Assembly (NCBI GenBank): GCA_036250195.1
Contig: JAVHZZ010000005.1
Coordinates: 76,131,505-76,195,504 of the forward strand
DNA length: 64,000 nt
DNA from: Mixophyes australis
Lineage: Eukaryota > Chordata > Amphibia > Anura > Limnodynastidae
Direction: 5' to 3'
A program made the position numbers and the translations under genes. Below, piece after piece: positions 1-10,683 of the stretch (position 1 is its first letter; every line of letters starts with the position of its first letter). The notes under the pieces were generated by a model that saw only the letters and a list, made by a program, of their open reading frames with translations, searched no databases and was not told where the DNA came from.

Positions 1-67
1 TGTGACCGTTTGAAAGGTTGTTACATGGAAGCAATTGCTATTGTGTGGCCACACCGATTTGTTCAGT

Positions 68-71
<4 letters not shown>

Positions 72-105
<34 letters not shown>
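72..105. repeat. (TA)n microsatellite
   Basis: An uninterrupted TA dinucleotide run of about 34 bp. Confidence 0.95.
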
Positions 106-107
<2 letters not shown>

Positions 108-342
108 ATGATGTTATTACAATTTAAAATAAAATCTGTGCTACAGTGAGAGGGCCACACAAATCTCGTCATCCTGGCCCCACTCCTCACTGAAATTCAT
201 TTCATCACGCAACTGGGGTGCGGCTAGGATGACTCAATTTGCTGTGAATCACATTATCAAGTCCTGCAACCCACTCGATTCACTAGTGAAGTGGGTTGGA
301 TGTGGGAAGGTGTGCTGCTCCTAGAAATTTGTAAGTCTCTGA

Positions 343-602
343 GGGCAGCACAGTGGCTTAATCGTTAGCACTTCTGCTTCATGAACTTGATTCCCAACCA
401 TGGCCTTATCTGTGAGGAGTTTGTATGTTCTCCCCGTGATTCCGTGGGTGTCCTCCAACACTCCAAAAACATACTAGTAGGTTAATTGGCTGCTATTAAA
501 TTGTGTTTATGTATGTTAGGGAATTTAGATTGTAAGCTCCAATGGGGCAGGGACCGATGTGAGTGAGTACTATAAATAGAGTATATAAATAGCTGATGAT
601 GT
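343..602 (+). repeat. tRNA-headed SINE with L2-type tail, diverged copy
   Basis: The head reads GGCAGCACAGTGGCTTAATC, followed by a promoter-B-like TTGATTCCC stretch. The body contains the GGAGTTTGTATGTTCTCCCC block. The tail has TTGTAAGCTCCAATGGGGCAG and then TATAAATAG...GATGATG. The same consensus recurs at 18382, 20881, 31852, 36408 and 41152. The head looks like a tRNA-derived Pol III promoter, and the GTACAGCGCTG...GGCGCTATATAAATAAA tail of the sister copies is the style of L2/CR1 LINE 3' ends. This copy is the most diverged of the set. Confidence 0.75.
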
Positions 603-3337
603 TGAGTCTCCCAGACATTGCCTAAGAGAAGTCAACTATGTGTTTCACCTAATACTTATAGACAAGTACATTTATATGAAACCTACTTATAACTAGGATG
701 TATATTTAACATAAAAATGTCATTTTGAAGTTATTTTGTGCCAAAATGTGTTTTTGATCTTTAAACTGTTTTGCAAAAGTTGTTTAATAATTTTTTTGCA
801 ATGTGTTATGACCATAAATTAGCCTATAGGTTAATAGCAAATATACATATAAAATAAAATGATTTGTACAATTTGTTATATGCTACTTTAGTGTACTGTA
901 AGTGTTTTACAATCAGTATGAATTATTACCAGAGTACGGCAATGCAAGAGAGAGACAAGACTAATAGAAGCTCAGCTACAGTTCTGTGAATCTAGAAGTG
1001 TTAAATACTTGGTCTTGCCCTCCAGCTTCTCTCAATAAGATGCTACTAAGGGACTTGTTCCATTACCCAGTTTAATCATCCTTTAACGCTGGTTATTTGC
1101 TTACAGGCAAAAAGTAGTGGCAGAATGAAAAGAGCAAAAAAAATGTGTATGAAAAGCTCATCATCTTCTAGTAATATCTTTTAACAAAAAAAAAAAAAAT
1201 AGGAAGCAGAAAATTGTCCAGACTGTCAACGATAAAATTCAGTCTTTATGTTCACATCATATTTGATAAATTACAGAACAAACATATTATATTAGTGGAA
1301 TGTGGGGTTAAACCTCTTGAGCTCCACACTGCAAGATATTTGTTAACATGGTAGATAGATTTCTGAGGGCTATCATTAGGGCCAGCAAATGAGAGACAAT
1401 ATGACCTCTGGTCACAGCCTGAGAAGTAATTTTAGAGCTTAACGTTTGTCATTTGTCACCAGGATGGAGTGGCCACCTACTGCTTGCTTTCCAAAAGATA
1501 AAAATAATGGTTAACTTTTTTTTTTGAACTAAAATGCTTATATTTATTGTAGCAAATAGTGCTTTTCTCAGACATGTAGTATAAATAAAATATATTTCTA
1601 AAAGCAGTATAAGGCATGCATTTAAAAAAACACATGCATTATGTATAGCACACTGTGTGTATACAGTATATGTACTATTTCCTGCTGTTTCAGTTCTCTA
1701 ATAATGCATCTAAGAGTTGGTCTACCTGCTGTCACAAGAAAATTATTATTGCCATTAATGTGCATGATGTACTGAAGTACCAAATTAGATCTATAATGAA
1801 ACATTCTAAAGTAATCCATCTTGCAGCTTGATTGTCATTGGTATGCATGCATTGAAGAATGGACAGTATATTCCCCAAAAATAGTTTGAAGTTCCAAGTT
1901 CAAAGTCTCTTTCCTTATTAAGAATTAGAAAGTTACTCCACACTGGGTTAGTTTCTTACCAAGACCCATTCCTCCCACTGTCTGGCAGAATAGCCAGGGT
2001 AACTTTCCTTTAACCTCTTTATGAAAATTCCTGGCCTGTAGCAGCTGGAGCATGCAGTTTCAGAAATCTGCAATCAGTGATGGATGAGTTCCCAGGAGAG
2101 GGGATCACAGCATTCTGGGGCAGTGGAGTATCTAGAAAAATCAATTGATGGCAGAAATAATTGTTAAATCATGAGGGGAATCAGCATTGTAACAATGTGA
2201 ATGTAATGACACAGCAACAGGAATCACAGCTGATGCATTCTCAACTGGATCCTGTATCCCAGTCGGTTCTAAGCTGCAAAACCTATATGTATCCACTTGG
2301 TAGACCATCCCTACTTTGTCCTTTTGTTTTTCCCTAGTGTTGCTGCCAGTGTCTCTTATAATAATATTATTTGTGGCATCCAGTGTCATTGCTGATGCTA
2401 CTAGTATTTTTCCTCCAATGATCGTTGAAAGCCAATCAAAACGGTTCCTGGCCTAGATGCTGAACACAAAAGCGGTCATCAACAGCCGCAGTAGTTCCAT
2501 GGGAAATCAGGCTGCATCCGTGTTCTATGTCTCAGTAATAAAATATTTGTTACATGTAAGGAAAACAAACAATGTGCCTTTATGGTGTAACCTTAGCCTT
2601 GTTCAAACATGTGGAGATCTCTGCCATTGATAATCTTTCATGTCTATCAATTCATGGATTTTTTTTAAAGTAAATATGTTGTGTCCTTTAGACACTTGTT
2701 TTGTGATCTCCATATCATAATCTTTAATATCTTGGATCACAATTGCACCTCCTTTATCAGCACTAATTGTTCATTATTTACAAGGGACTTTAGGCCACTC
2801 TCTGCTCTCAAGTTAGATTGTCATGGTAATAATCAGTTTTTCTTTTAGTCTTAATTTGCTGATCCAATAATCTGCAGAAGGTTCTAATACTTGGAATATT
2901 TGATTGGGGGGCTAAAGTACTATTCTTTTTCTTTTTTGGACCCAAATGGGTCTTAACTTCCTCCCCATTTTATAGTGATACACTGACCACTCAAAAGTAA
3001 GTCTCAAATACAATAATACTGTCTCAGCCTAGGTTAAAGTATATGTGGATAGATTGAATATTAATTATGGGTCTTTTTCCTGCTGTATCATCTTATATCA
3101 CCCTCTCCTCCCTCCTTGTATGTAACCTCTCCCTCTTTTTGCATTTGTAGTCTGTTTGGATCTGATAAAACAGAAGTAGAGGTACCAGTTCGGGGCAACA
3201 TATCTATTAAGTCTGTTTCTGATGTAGACTGTGAAGAGAATGTGTCTATTGTAAATGGCATTCTATGCCTTTGGTTCATTGATGTTCTATAGTTTCGTCA
3301 TGTAGGGGTATCATCCGTCAGCCATCCATAAACTATA

Positions 3338-3484
3338 TGGGGTATATTTACTAAACTGCAGGTTTGAAAAAGTGGAGATGTTGCCTATAGCAACCAATCA
3401 GATTCTAGCTGTCATTTTGTAGAATGCACTAAATAAATGAAAGCTAGAAACTGATTGGTTGCTGTTTAGTAAATATAACCCTAT
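3338..3484. mobile_element. Foldback MITE, TTTACTAA / CCAATCAGATTCTAGC family
   Basis: The left arm (GGGTATATTTACTAAACTGC..., then GCAACCAATCAGATTCTAGC) is mirrored by the right arm (GCTAGAAACTGATTGGTTGC...TTTAGTAAATATAACCC). Two more copies lie at 30947-31122 and 51836-52004. It is noncoding and about 147 bp long. Its right end nearly touches the next MITE. Confidence 0.8.
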
Positions 3485-3486
3485 GA

Positions 3487-3642
3487 GGCATATTCAATTG
3501 TTGAATATGCCTGCGGCGTTAAAACTATTACCGTTATTACGGTAATAGTAAAACGGTATTTTCATGCACTATTACCGTAATGACTGTAATAGTGCGTGGG
3601 GTGCCTTAACTTTGGCTGTAACGCCAACAATTGAATATGCCC
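3487..3642. mobile_element. Foldback MITE, GGCATATTCAATTG family
   Basis: The termini are GGCATATTCAATTGTTG and its complement CAACAATTGAATATGCC. The interior carries repeated ATTACCGTTATTACGGTAAT-like palindromes. The same termini occur at 5778-5964, and similar ones at 49131-49240. Noncoding. Confidence 0.8.
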
Positions 3643-4235
3643 CAATGTGTCTTATAATCATTGTTAACTGTTCCTAGTTGTTTCTTTTTAAATATTATTA
3701 ATTCATGTTTATAGTTTTCAACTTGGCTATCAATTTTATCCAACCACTTATCCGACTTATCATCTGTCAGAAGTATTTTGGATCTGTTAAATGTATCTTG
3801 TTCCTCTATAGTTTTGGATAGCTCATGGCCAACCTCTTCAATCACCAAAAGATTAGATCTAGGGAACATTTGTAAAGTATCCCACACTATTTACTACAAA
3901 ATGTAGGGTTATTTCTACCAATTGTAGGTGTATTTTGTATCCTGAAGCCCATTGAAATCTTTTTATTTCTATGATAATCAGAGAGAATCTGGCCATGTAA
4001 CATCAGATCGGTCATTTTTTTTTTGTAATCTTAATAGATTATGTTATAGATCTGATGGAGTTTATGTTGGTAAATCCAGAAATTCCTGTTGGCCTAAAAG
4101 TATTTTCTCTGCATCATCTGTGAAACTGATTTGGGTGATTTTTGTTCCCCTTAATGCGTCCTCATTAAGAGGTCTAGTCCTATTTTGAGAGATTATTTAG
4201 AAAGACTCAATAGTGATTTATTCAAAAACCTCATC

Positions 4236-4240
<5 letters not shown>

Positions 4241-4304
<64 letters not shown>

Positions 4305-4317
4305 TATATTTTAATAC

Positions 4318-4397
<80 letters not shown>
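4241..4397. repeat. (TA)n microsatellite, interrupted
   Basis: A long TA run broken by AAATATATATTTTAATACA and CACACACATG interruptions. It was probably slippage-prone, so the assembled length may be unreliable. Confidence 0.95.
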
Positions 4398-4401
<4 letters not shown>

Positions 4402-4909
4402 AGATAAAGGTTGAAACATCTCTGTTTCAACATATATTGATTACCAATTGTAATCTATAGTAATAACATATACAGACAGAGTGCAAACATGGTAATGAGA
4501 ACAGAGTAATATGTTATTTAGAATGATAGTAAATTTGGCCACTAGTTACCTCTCAATGATTAAACCACTAGTGTCTTAATTATCCACAATAGTTCTTTTT
4601 TACATTCTTAAACAAAGGTCAATACTTATACTCATATAGATCTTATTTATAAGGTATGATACAGTCAATGTTCAAAAGTCAATTATGTATCTTTTTATAA
4701 CATATACTGTTAAAGCCAATAGTAGACTTTAAGACTTCTAATAATCTCAATAATTAGAATTGCATCCAATGAATTCAAAGACCATTTATCATGGTAAATC
4801 GCAGAGAATCCTCATTTATATCTTATTTATAAAATGTAGTGTTTTTACTTAAAGTACAAAGTAAGATTTGAGGTCCTCCAACATTCACAAGTATTGTACT
4901 TATAAACAA

Positions 4910-4913
<4 letters not shown>

Positions 4914-4974
<61 letters not shown>
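4914..4974. repeat. (TA)n microsatellite
   Basis: About 60 bp of uninterrupted TA dinucleotides. A short open frame across it reading (IY)n is an artefact. Confidence 0.95.
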
Positions 4975-4977
<3 letters not shown>

Positions 4978-5624
4978 CAAAATTCTGGTGCTCATAGTGG
5001 ATTGTATGCTTCTTTTTCCTGTATTTTGATTGAACCAATGATTTTATATATTGTGTTATTCTTGGGGTATTTGAATTCTGCCATCTTTCTATATGTATTT
5101 TTACTATTATTTTGTTTTCATTAGAGGTCTAATATGGGTTTAATAACACAGTACTATTTATTATTTTTGTATTAAGTCTAAACTGGAGGGAGAGGCAAAA
5201 ACCTTATGATGATGGCAGCATTTCTAAATCACTCTACCACTTTGCCAGTTTTGGTATATTAATTAATCTAGCACCTATCTAAGGCCAAAATTTTGTTTGA
5301 TTTAATTGTGAATGTAGGAAGCCAGGGGGGTGTAATTCTGTTATGTGGAGGGGCTGAGTGGTTTAGCTGCAATGTGGATGGGTATTGCTGTAATGTGGAG
5401 TGATATAAATACTTGCTGTAATGTGGAAGGGTGGTGGCATCACTGTAATGGGTGGACTGTATAGCAGATTGCCATAATGTGGGGGCTATTGTTGATTGCT
5501 GTAGTGTGTGTGGGTATGGCATTGATGTAATGTGTATATGAGTGTGCAGGGGTATTTAGTGATGTAATGGTGTTGCTCACATGGGAGAAGTGTGAGGACT
5601 GAAGCAGGCAGGGAGCAGTGAATC

Positions 5625-5772
5625 AGGTAATTTTGGCCAGAATTACGAGATTCACAGCAAAACACGTCATTGAGTACCTGCCCACTTCACTATGTGGACC
5701 TGTTCTCCTGGGAGTCTGGGAGACCTACCTGGAATTTGGGATTATTCCAGGAGAGAGGCAAATATGCATACA
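5625..5772. repeat. Diverged copy of the GGCAAGTATG / CGGGAG MITE family
   Basis: It contains CTGCCCACTTCACTA, CTGGGAGTCTGGGAGA and TTCCAGGAGAGAGGCAAATATGCATAC, which match the interior and right end of the better copy at 62506-62687. The left end is not resolved. Confidence 0.45.
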
Positions 5773-5777
5773 CATAA

Positions 5778-5964
5778 GGGCATATTCAATTGTTGGCATT
5801 ACTGCCTAAAGTTATAGTGCGCGCAAATACTGTTATTACGGTACCTTTCACGCTGGATTTCAGCTCGCGGCTCAGGGAGCTGTGAGCTGAAATCCGGCTT
5901 AGTATTACCGTAATAATGGTAATACTTTTTACGCGGCGGGCAATTCAAACAATTGAATATGCCC
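5778..5964. mobile_element. Foldback MITE, GGCATATTCAATTG family
   Basis: It starts GGGCATATTCAATTGTTGGC and ends with CAATTGAATATGCCC. The interior carries TGTTATTACGGTA repeats and a GCTCGCGGCTCAGGGAGCTGTGAGC palindrome-like core. It is the sister of the copy at 3487-3642. Confidence 0.8.
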
Positions 5965-7190
5965 CAAAGTATTCACATACCAGCACACACATATATGATC
6001 ACATATATGTCGGTGTAGTGTATGGTAATTTCTAGCTTAGTCATAGACATGATACTGAACACAAAACCATGACTTCAGAGCTGTGAGGCTGGGACTGTGT
6101 AAGGCAACCACTGTACCACCGTGTTGTCTTATTGTCCTCTTATTGCTATAAATTATGTAAAAGCCTATTAAATGCAAAATTTTAATTTTCATATATGAGC
6201 AATGAAGGCAAAATTCAATGATCAGTGTTAATGTGATAGTCCACTTCAGCGCTGTTAGAAAACAAAGGTTTACAAACCCCACTCCATTACAGACAGTTAT
6301 AACTCTTCCCCAATATTTAGGACAGTGCCCTGATGATATTTAATACAGGTAAAAAAAGATGCAACTTGTAATTTAAGCTGTTGTGACATCACTGGTTCTG
6401 CCGCTGTGCATGAGCCCACCGATCCACATAGTAAATACATATTATGCCTGTTTAGAGAGTATCCTCTCTCCTTACATGGTAACCTGCTACAGAGGAGTGA
6501 CAGCAAGTATGATGGACATATTTAGCTAAGTATAAGCACTTTCAATGCTATATTATTTAGTTCAGCAATACACACCCATTCAGATATATATACTGTATAT
6601 TAATACCCCGAGTTCAGGAGAGCTGCACATTTAATTGTCAGCTACATGAACTTAATAGGATGCAGACATCATGGTGGAATACAATGGATAGCACAAACTG
6701 TACCGGCTACCAGCCAAACTAAAACATTACCACACGAGCGGATAATCTAACTGCTTCCTCTAGTGGTTTGACATGGCAATGCCTGCATTATAACTAGAGA
6801 TGGTCACTGACCCCCGTGTTTTGGTTTTGGATTCGGTTTTGGATCTGGATTACCGTCGTGTTTTGGTTTTGGTTTTGGTTTTGCAAAACCGCCATTGCGT
6901 GTTTTGGTTTTGGTTTTGGTTTTGTTTGGTTTTGTTTTGCTATTTTTTGGGAAAATCCATGTTTTTGGGCCTAAATTAACCCAATTTAGTGCTCCAACTG
7001 TTTTAGAGACAAGTAATCTAATTGTTGAGGTAATAAATCATCCAAAAAAACAGTTTAATTCTTCGTTGGTAGGCCTATTCTACACACAAAACAGATTGTC
7101 TTCCTCTCCATCTATGCATATTGGCAATGCAGCCATCGTCTTTGAATGTATATTACACCCTACACTTATAGTTAAATATGTAAAGAAATG

Positions 7191-7514
7191 GAAAAAGCCA
7201 GTTTGGTTTCTGTCTCTCAAGGCACCCCTCCACTTGTATAAAATACTAAAAAATTCAGCCATTATAGACTGTACAATATTAATTGACATGGAGAAAGACA
7301 GTTTGGGGTCACTCTGTCTCTCTAGGCCCCCCTCCACTTGTATAAAATACCAAAAAATTCAGCCATTATAGACTGTACAATATTAATTGACATGGAAAAA
7401 GCCAGTTTGGTTTCTGTCTCTCTAGGCCCCCCTCCACTTGTATAAAATACCCAAAAATTCAGCCATTATAGACTGTACAATATTATGAAAAATGGACAAA
7501 GCCAGTTTAGGGTC
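7191..7514. repeat. About 100-bp tandem repeat in transposase 3' flank
   Basis: A unit starting GGAAAAAGCCAGTTTGG and containing CCTCCACTTGTATAAAATAC and TTCAGCCATTATAGACTGTA recurs with starts near 7191, 7291, 7395 and 7495. That gives three full copies and a partial one. Copies differ by substitutions and small indels (for example TTTCTGTCTC versus GGTCACTCTG). Its period matches the unrelated array on the other side of the transposase. Confidence 0.85.
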
Positions 7515-7681
7515 ACTCTGTCTATGACACCCTACCCTTAAGGATAAATTGCCCTAACAGCAGCCTTTCAAGATGGTATGTGATATGGAAATGCCACAAG
7601 TCCCTTTCCTCTTTGGGGGTAGATTGCACCCTACACTTACATAGAAAGTTTTAAAAAGATGTTATCGGCATCATCTTCAGC

Positions 7682-10675
7682 TTAATCCTCACCCTCATCA
7701 GTGTGTACGTCATCATCACAGACTATCAATTCATCGCCGCTTGAATCCGCCATTAGAGAACAGTCAGTGCTTGGATGTCTTGGATGGTGAAGGCCTTCCT
7801 CGTGGAAGATGTAGTTCATTTTTATAAACATCATTTTCTCCACATTTTTGGGAAGTAACCTTCTACGGCGATCACTGACTAAGTTCCCTGCTGTGCTGAA
7901 CACTCGTTCAGAGTACACACTGGAGGGTGGGCAGCTTAGGTATTGCAAAGCAAGTTTGTACATGGGTTTCCAAATGGCCTGCTTTTCTTCCCAGTAAGGA
8001 AAGGGACTGTCTGACATTTCCATATCAACTACCTCTTGAAAGTAATCCTCCACCATCCTTTGCATGTTTATACTCATATTGGATGGAGTTATGGGCAAAG
8101 TGACACATTTTTTTGAAAAATCCTTCAAACCAGCCCAGATGTTAAATTGTTCTGGTCTGCCCCCTGTGTCTTCCCTGCTTCTTTTTTGGAAATTTAATTT
8201 TTTACGAGCAACAGCTTGAGAAAGTGAAGGAGGACACGTCGTCAAGCCGAGGCCCAGTTCAGCGGCCAACTTGCTGAGCAATAGCTCCTTGCAAAAGTTC
8301 ACATCTCGCTCATTTACAAGTAAAGACTCAATGTAGGTTTTAAACCTTGGATCAAGCACAGTGGCCAAAACGTACTGATCCGAGTTCAAGATCTTAATAA
8401 CTCGAGGATCATTGTGAAGCGAATTAAGTACTTGATCGACAAGGCCAACATACTTTGCTGAATTGCTTGCTTTCAGCTCCTCCTTCATTTTCTCAAGCTG
8501 CTTTTCCAATAGTCTAATTAAAGGAATGACTTGGCTCAAACTAGCAGAGTCTGCACTGACCTCACATGTCACAACTTCAAATGGTTTCAGCACCTTGCAC
8601 AGCACTGAAAGGATTCCCCACTGTGCAAGAGTGAAATACATCCCCCCTCCTTTCCCAATGTCATGACTTGTGCAATATGCTTGGATGGCTTTGCGCTGTT
8701 CCTCCATCCTCTGAAGCATGTACAGGGTGGAATTCCACCGAGTTACCACCTCTTGCTTAAGTTGGTGGCAGGGCAAGTTAAACTGCTCTTGGAGCTGCTG
8801 TAATCTCCTACATGCTGTGGCTGAATGCCTGAAATGGCCTGAAATTTTACGGGCCACCGAAAGCATCTCCTGCACCTCACGGTTATTTCGTAGGAAGCTC
8901 TGCACCACCAAGTTGATGGTGTGAGCAAAACAGGGAATATGTTGGAAATCACCCAGCTGTAATGCTCGCACTATATTGTTGGCGTTATCTGAAATGACAT
9001 ACCCTGGGGAGAGTCCGAGTGGTATAAGCCATGCATCAATCACATCTCTCAGTTTGCGTAACAAATTGTCAGCCGTATGCCTGTTAGTGAAGCCGGTGAT
9101 ACAAAGAGTGGCCTGCCTGTGACAAATGTTACGTAGTGGTGTACATGCTGCTGCTGTTCCTGCTGGTGAAGGTGAATGACCAACCCAGTGGGCTGTCACA
9201 GTCATATAGTCTTTGGTTTGGCCACTTCCACTTGTCCACATATCTGTGGTTAAGTGAACAGTGGGCAGAATGGCATTTTTCAGCGCAATCTCTACATTTT
9301 TACACACTTTTTGGTATAGTTGTGGAATAGCTTTACGGGAGAAATGGTGTCGCGATGGAATTCTGTAACGCGGACACAAAACCTCAATTAACTGTGAAAA
9401 ACCAGCTGCGTTTATTGTGGAGATTGGACGCAGATCTAACACTAACATTGCAGCCATGGCGTCTGTGATTCGCTTGGCGACTGGGTGACTGCTGTCATAT
9501 TTGCTTCCCCTCGCAAATGATTGTTTCACAGTTAATTGCTGAAATGTAGGACTGCTCATTTTATTCACCTGCCTCTGGGATGACGATTCACCCCCAGCAG
9601 CAGCAACAGCAGCAGCAGGACTAACGCTTTCTTCAGAGGAATCAATAATAGTGCCGGAGTCATCCAGCCTTAAGTGGGATGCCGGGCTAACTCCGAGCGC
9701 TACTGAGGATATTGATGAGGATGGTGTGGTGGGTGTATTTTGTAGCTGTCGGTATGTCGGTGAGCGGAGGGTCTTAGCTGATGAGGGAGTGCTTGTATTC
9801 TTTTGGGAAGAACTTTCAGCTTTTCCCAACACTTTGCCATGAACTCTCGTTAAATGGCGTAACATAGACGAGGTTCCAAGATGGTTAAGGTCCCTCCCTC
9901 GACTGACTGTGGCTTCACATACACTACAAATGGCTATACAATTGTTGTCTGGATTTGGGTAGAAATAATTCCACACATAAGAAGTGGATTTTTTTGTTTT
10001 ATGCCCAGGCATAACAATGGCCTTTTTCTTGTCACGTGCCAGAACTGCTGCCACTGGTGCAGGACTTACACAAACAACCTCATCCTCATCAACATCCTCA
10101 TTAGCGCCCTCGTCGCCTACACAAATCTCCCCCTCATCCTCTTCTAATTCCAAAGTGGCATCCTCAATTTGGGTATCACCGGCTACACTCGGGCTATTAA
10201 GGCACACATCAGCAGAATGCTCACGATTAGACATCCCACTGTTGGATGGACTCTCCACAGGGATTGTTGTCATTTGTGAATCAGAGCAAATATTCTCCTG
10301 TAATGCCTCACTGTTATCTTGCAGCTCAGCTTTGACGAGTAACAGTAGTTGTGCACCAATTGTAGCCTGGGTAACTTTTTGGGATCTGCCACTAATAGCC
10401 AAAGGTGAAGGCCTCATTCTCTCTTTGCCACTGCGTGTGTAGAATGGCATGCTTGCAATTTTTTTTTTATCGTCACTTAACTTTTGCTCAGTTACACTTC
10501 TTTTTCGCTTCAATACAGTAAATTTTTTTTTGGTTTTTGTTTTTTGCACTAATTTGAAAACACTCTGTTGTTTGACATCGCCTTGGCCAGATGACGTACT
10601 GGGAACACTAACATCAGGACTGGTGACAGAACCTGGTTGCTCATTTAGATCATATGTGGACTGCTTTGAATCCAT
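7682..10675 (-). CDS. hAT-family transposase with BED zinc finger (997 aa, intact)
   Basis: The predicted cut-and-paste DNA transposase has an N-terminal region (about 40-75) rich in K/R, likely nuclear targeting, then an acidic low-complexity stretch near 175-200. A BED-type zinc finger lies at about 231-277 (SYVWNYF, CSVC, RHLTRVH). The RNase-H-like core follows: first catalytic Asp in HLTTDMWTSG (about 478), second in YVISDNANN (about 563), and the CxxH motif in CFAHTINLVVQ (about 583-586). TRWNSTLYML sits near 645. The C-terminal hATC dimerisation region (about 885-950) has YLSCPPSSVYSERVFS then LVSDRRRRLLP. The length exceeds many hAT transposases because of the long N-terminal extension. 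The ATG at 10673-10675 is chosen as the first Met of the open frame; it lies only about 10 bp from the 100-bp array, so promoter and 5' UTR must overlap that array. A domesticated ZBED gene is less likely, given the flanking TIRs and target duplication. Confidence 0.95.
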   Translation of the reverse strand: MDSKQSTYDLNEQPGSVTSPDVSVPSTSSGQGDVKQQSVFKLVQKTKTKKKFTVLKRKRSVTEQKLSDDKKKIASMPFYTRSGKERMRPSPLAISGRSQKVTQATIGAQLLLLVKAELQDNSEALQENICSDSQMTTIPVESPSNSGMSNREHSADVCLNSPSVAGDTQIEDATLELEEDEGEICVGDEGANEDVDEDEVVCVSPAPVAAVLARDKKKAIVMPGHKTKKSTSYVWNYFYPNPDNNCIAICSVCEATVSRGRDLNHLGTSSMLRHLTRVHGKVLGKAESSSQKNTSTPSSAKTLRSPTYRQLQNTPTTPSSSISSVALGVSPASHLRLDDSGTIIDSSEESVSPAAAVAAAGGESSSQRQVNKMSSPTFQQLTVKQSFARGSKYDSSHPVAKRITDAMAAMLVLDLRPISTINAAGFSQLIEVLCPRYRIPSRHHFSRKAIPQLYQKVCKNVEIALKNAILPTVHLTTDMWTSGSGQTKDYMTVTAHWVGHSPSPAGTAAACTPLRNICHRQATLCITGFTNRHTADNLLRKLRDVIDAWLIPLGLSPGYVISDNANNIVRALQLGDFQHIPCFAHTINLVVQSFLRNNREVQEMLSVARKISGHFRHSATACRRLQQLQEQFNLPCHQLKQEVVTRWNSTLYMLQRMEEQRKAIQAYCTSHDIGKGGGMYFTLAQWGILSVLCKVLKPFEVVTCEVSADSASLSQVIPLIRLLEKQLEKMKEELKASNSAKYVGLVDQVLNSLHNDPRVIKILNSDQYVLATVLDPRFKTYIESLLVNERDVNFCKELLLSKLAAELGLGLTTCPPSLSQAVARKKLNFQKRSREDTGGRPEQFNIWAGLKDFSKKCVTLPITPSNMSINMQRMVEDYFQEVVDMEMSDSPFPYWEEKQAIWKPMYKLALQYLSCPPSSVYSERVFSTAGNLVSDRRRRLLPKNVEKMMFIKMNYIFHEEGLHHPRHPSTDCSLMADSSGDELIVCDDDVHTDEGED

Positions 10676-10683
10676 TCTGAGCG

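Larger units (their letters stand above)
2560..4185 (-). pseudogene. Decayed Penelope-like/non-LTR reverse-transcriptase fragment
   Basis: On the - strand around 2700-2785 one frame reads ADKGGAIVIQDIKDYDMEIT. This resembles the ADKGGA(I/V)V(I/V)(Q/W) motif near the start of the RT region of Penelope-like elements. Just upstream on the same strand, in a shifted frame, is a LKSLVNNEQLV-like segment typical of that family. Further 5' (3606-3887) is a 93-residue open stretch rich in K/E/D that looks like an N-terminal helical region, and at 4063-4185 another open fragment ends in FLDLPT. The pieces are in different frames and are split by two MITEs (3338-3642), so no functional product is expected. 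Family assignment rests on one motif; a LINE with a similar motif is the alternative. Confidence 0.5.

Noticed and set aside
6895..7371. 158-codon + strand frame
   Set aside because: It runs through the GTTTTG repeats and the ~100-bp tandem repeat of the hAT 3' region and shows repeated peptide blocks with no recognised domain.
9984..10442. 152-codon + strand frame and other + strand frames between 8463 and 10715
   Set aside because: They lie opposite the intact transposase and only mirror its codon composition.
7682..10675. Domesticated ZBED host gene
   Set aside because: The frame is enclosed by hAT termini and a perfect 8-bp target duplication, so it is a transposon copy rather than a fixed host gene.
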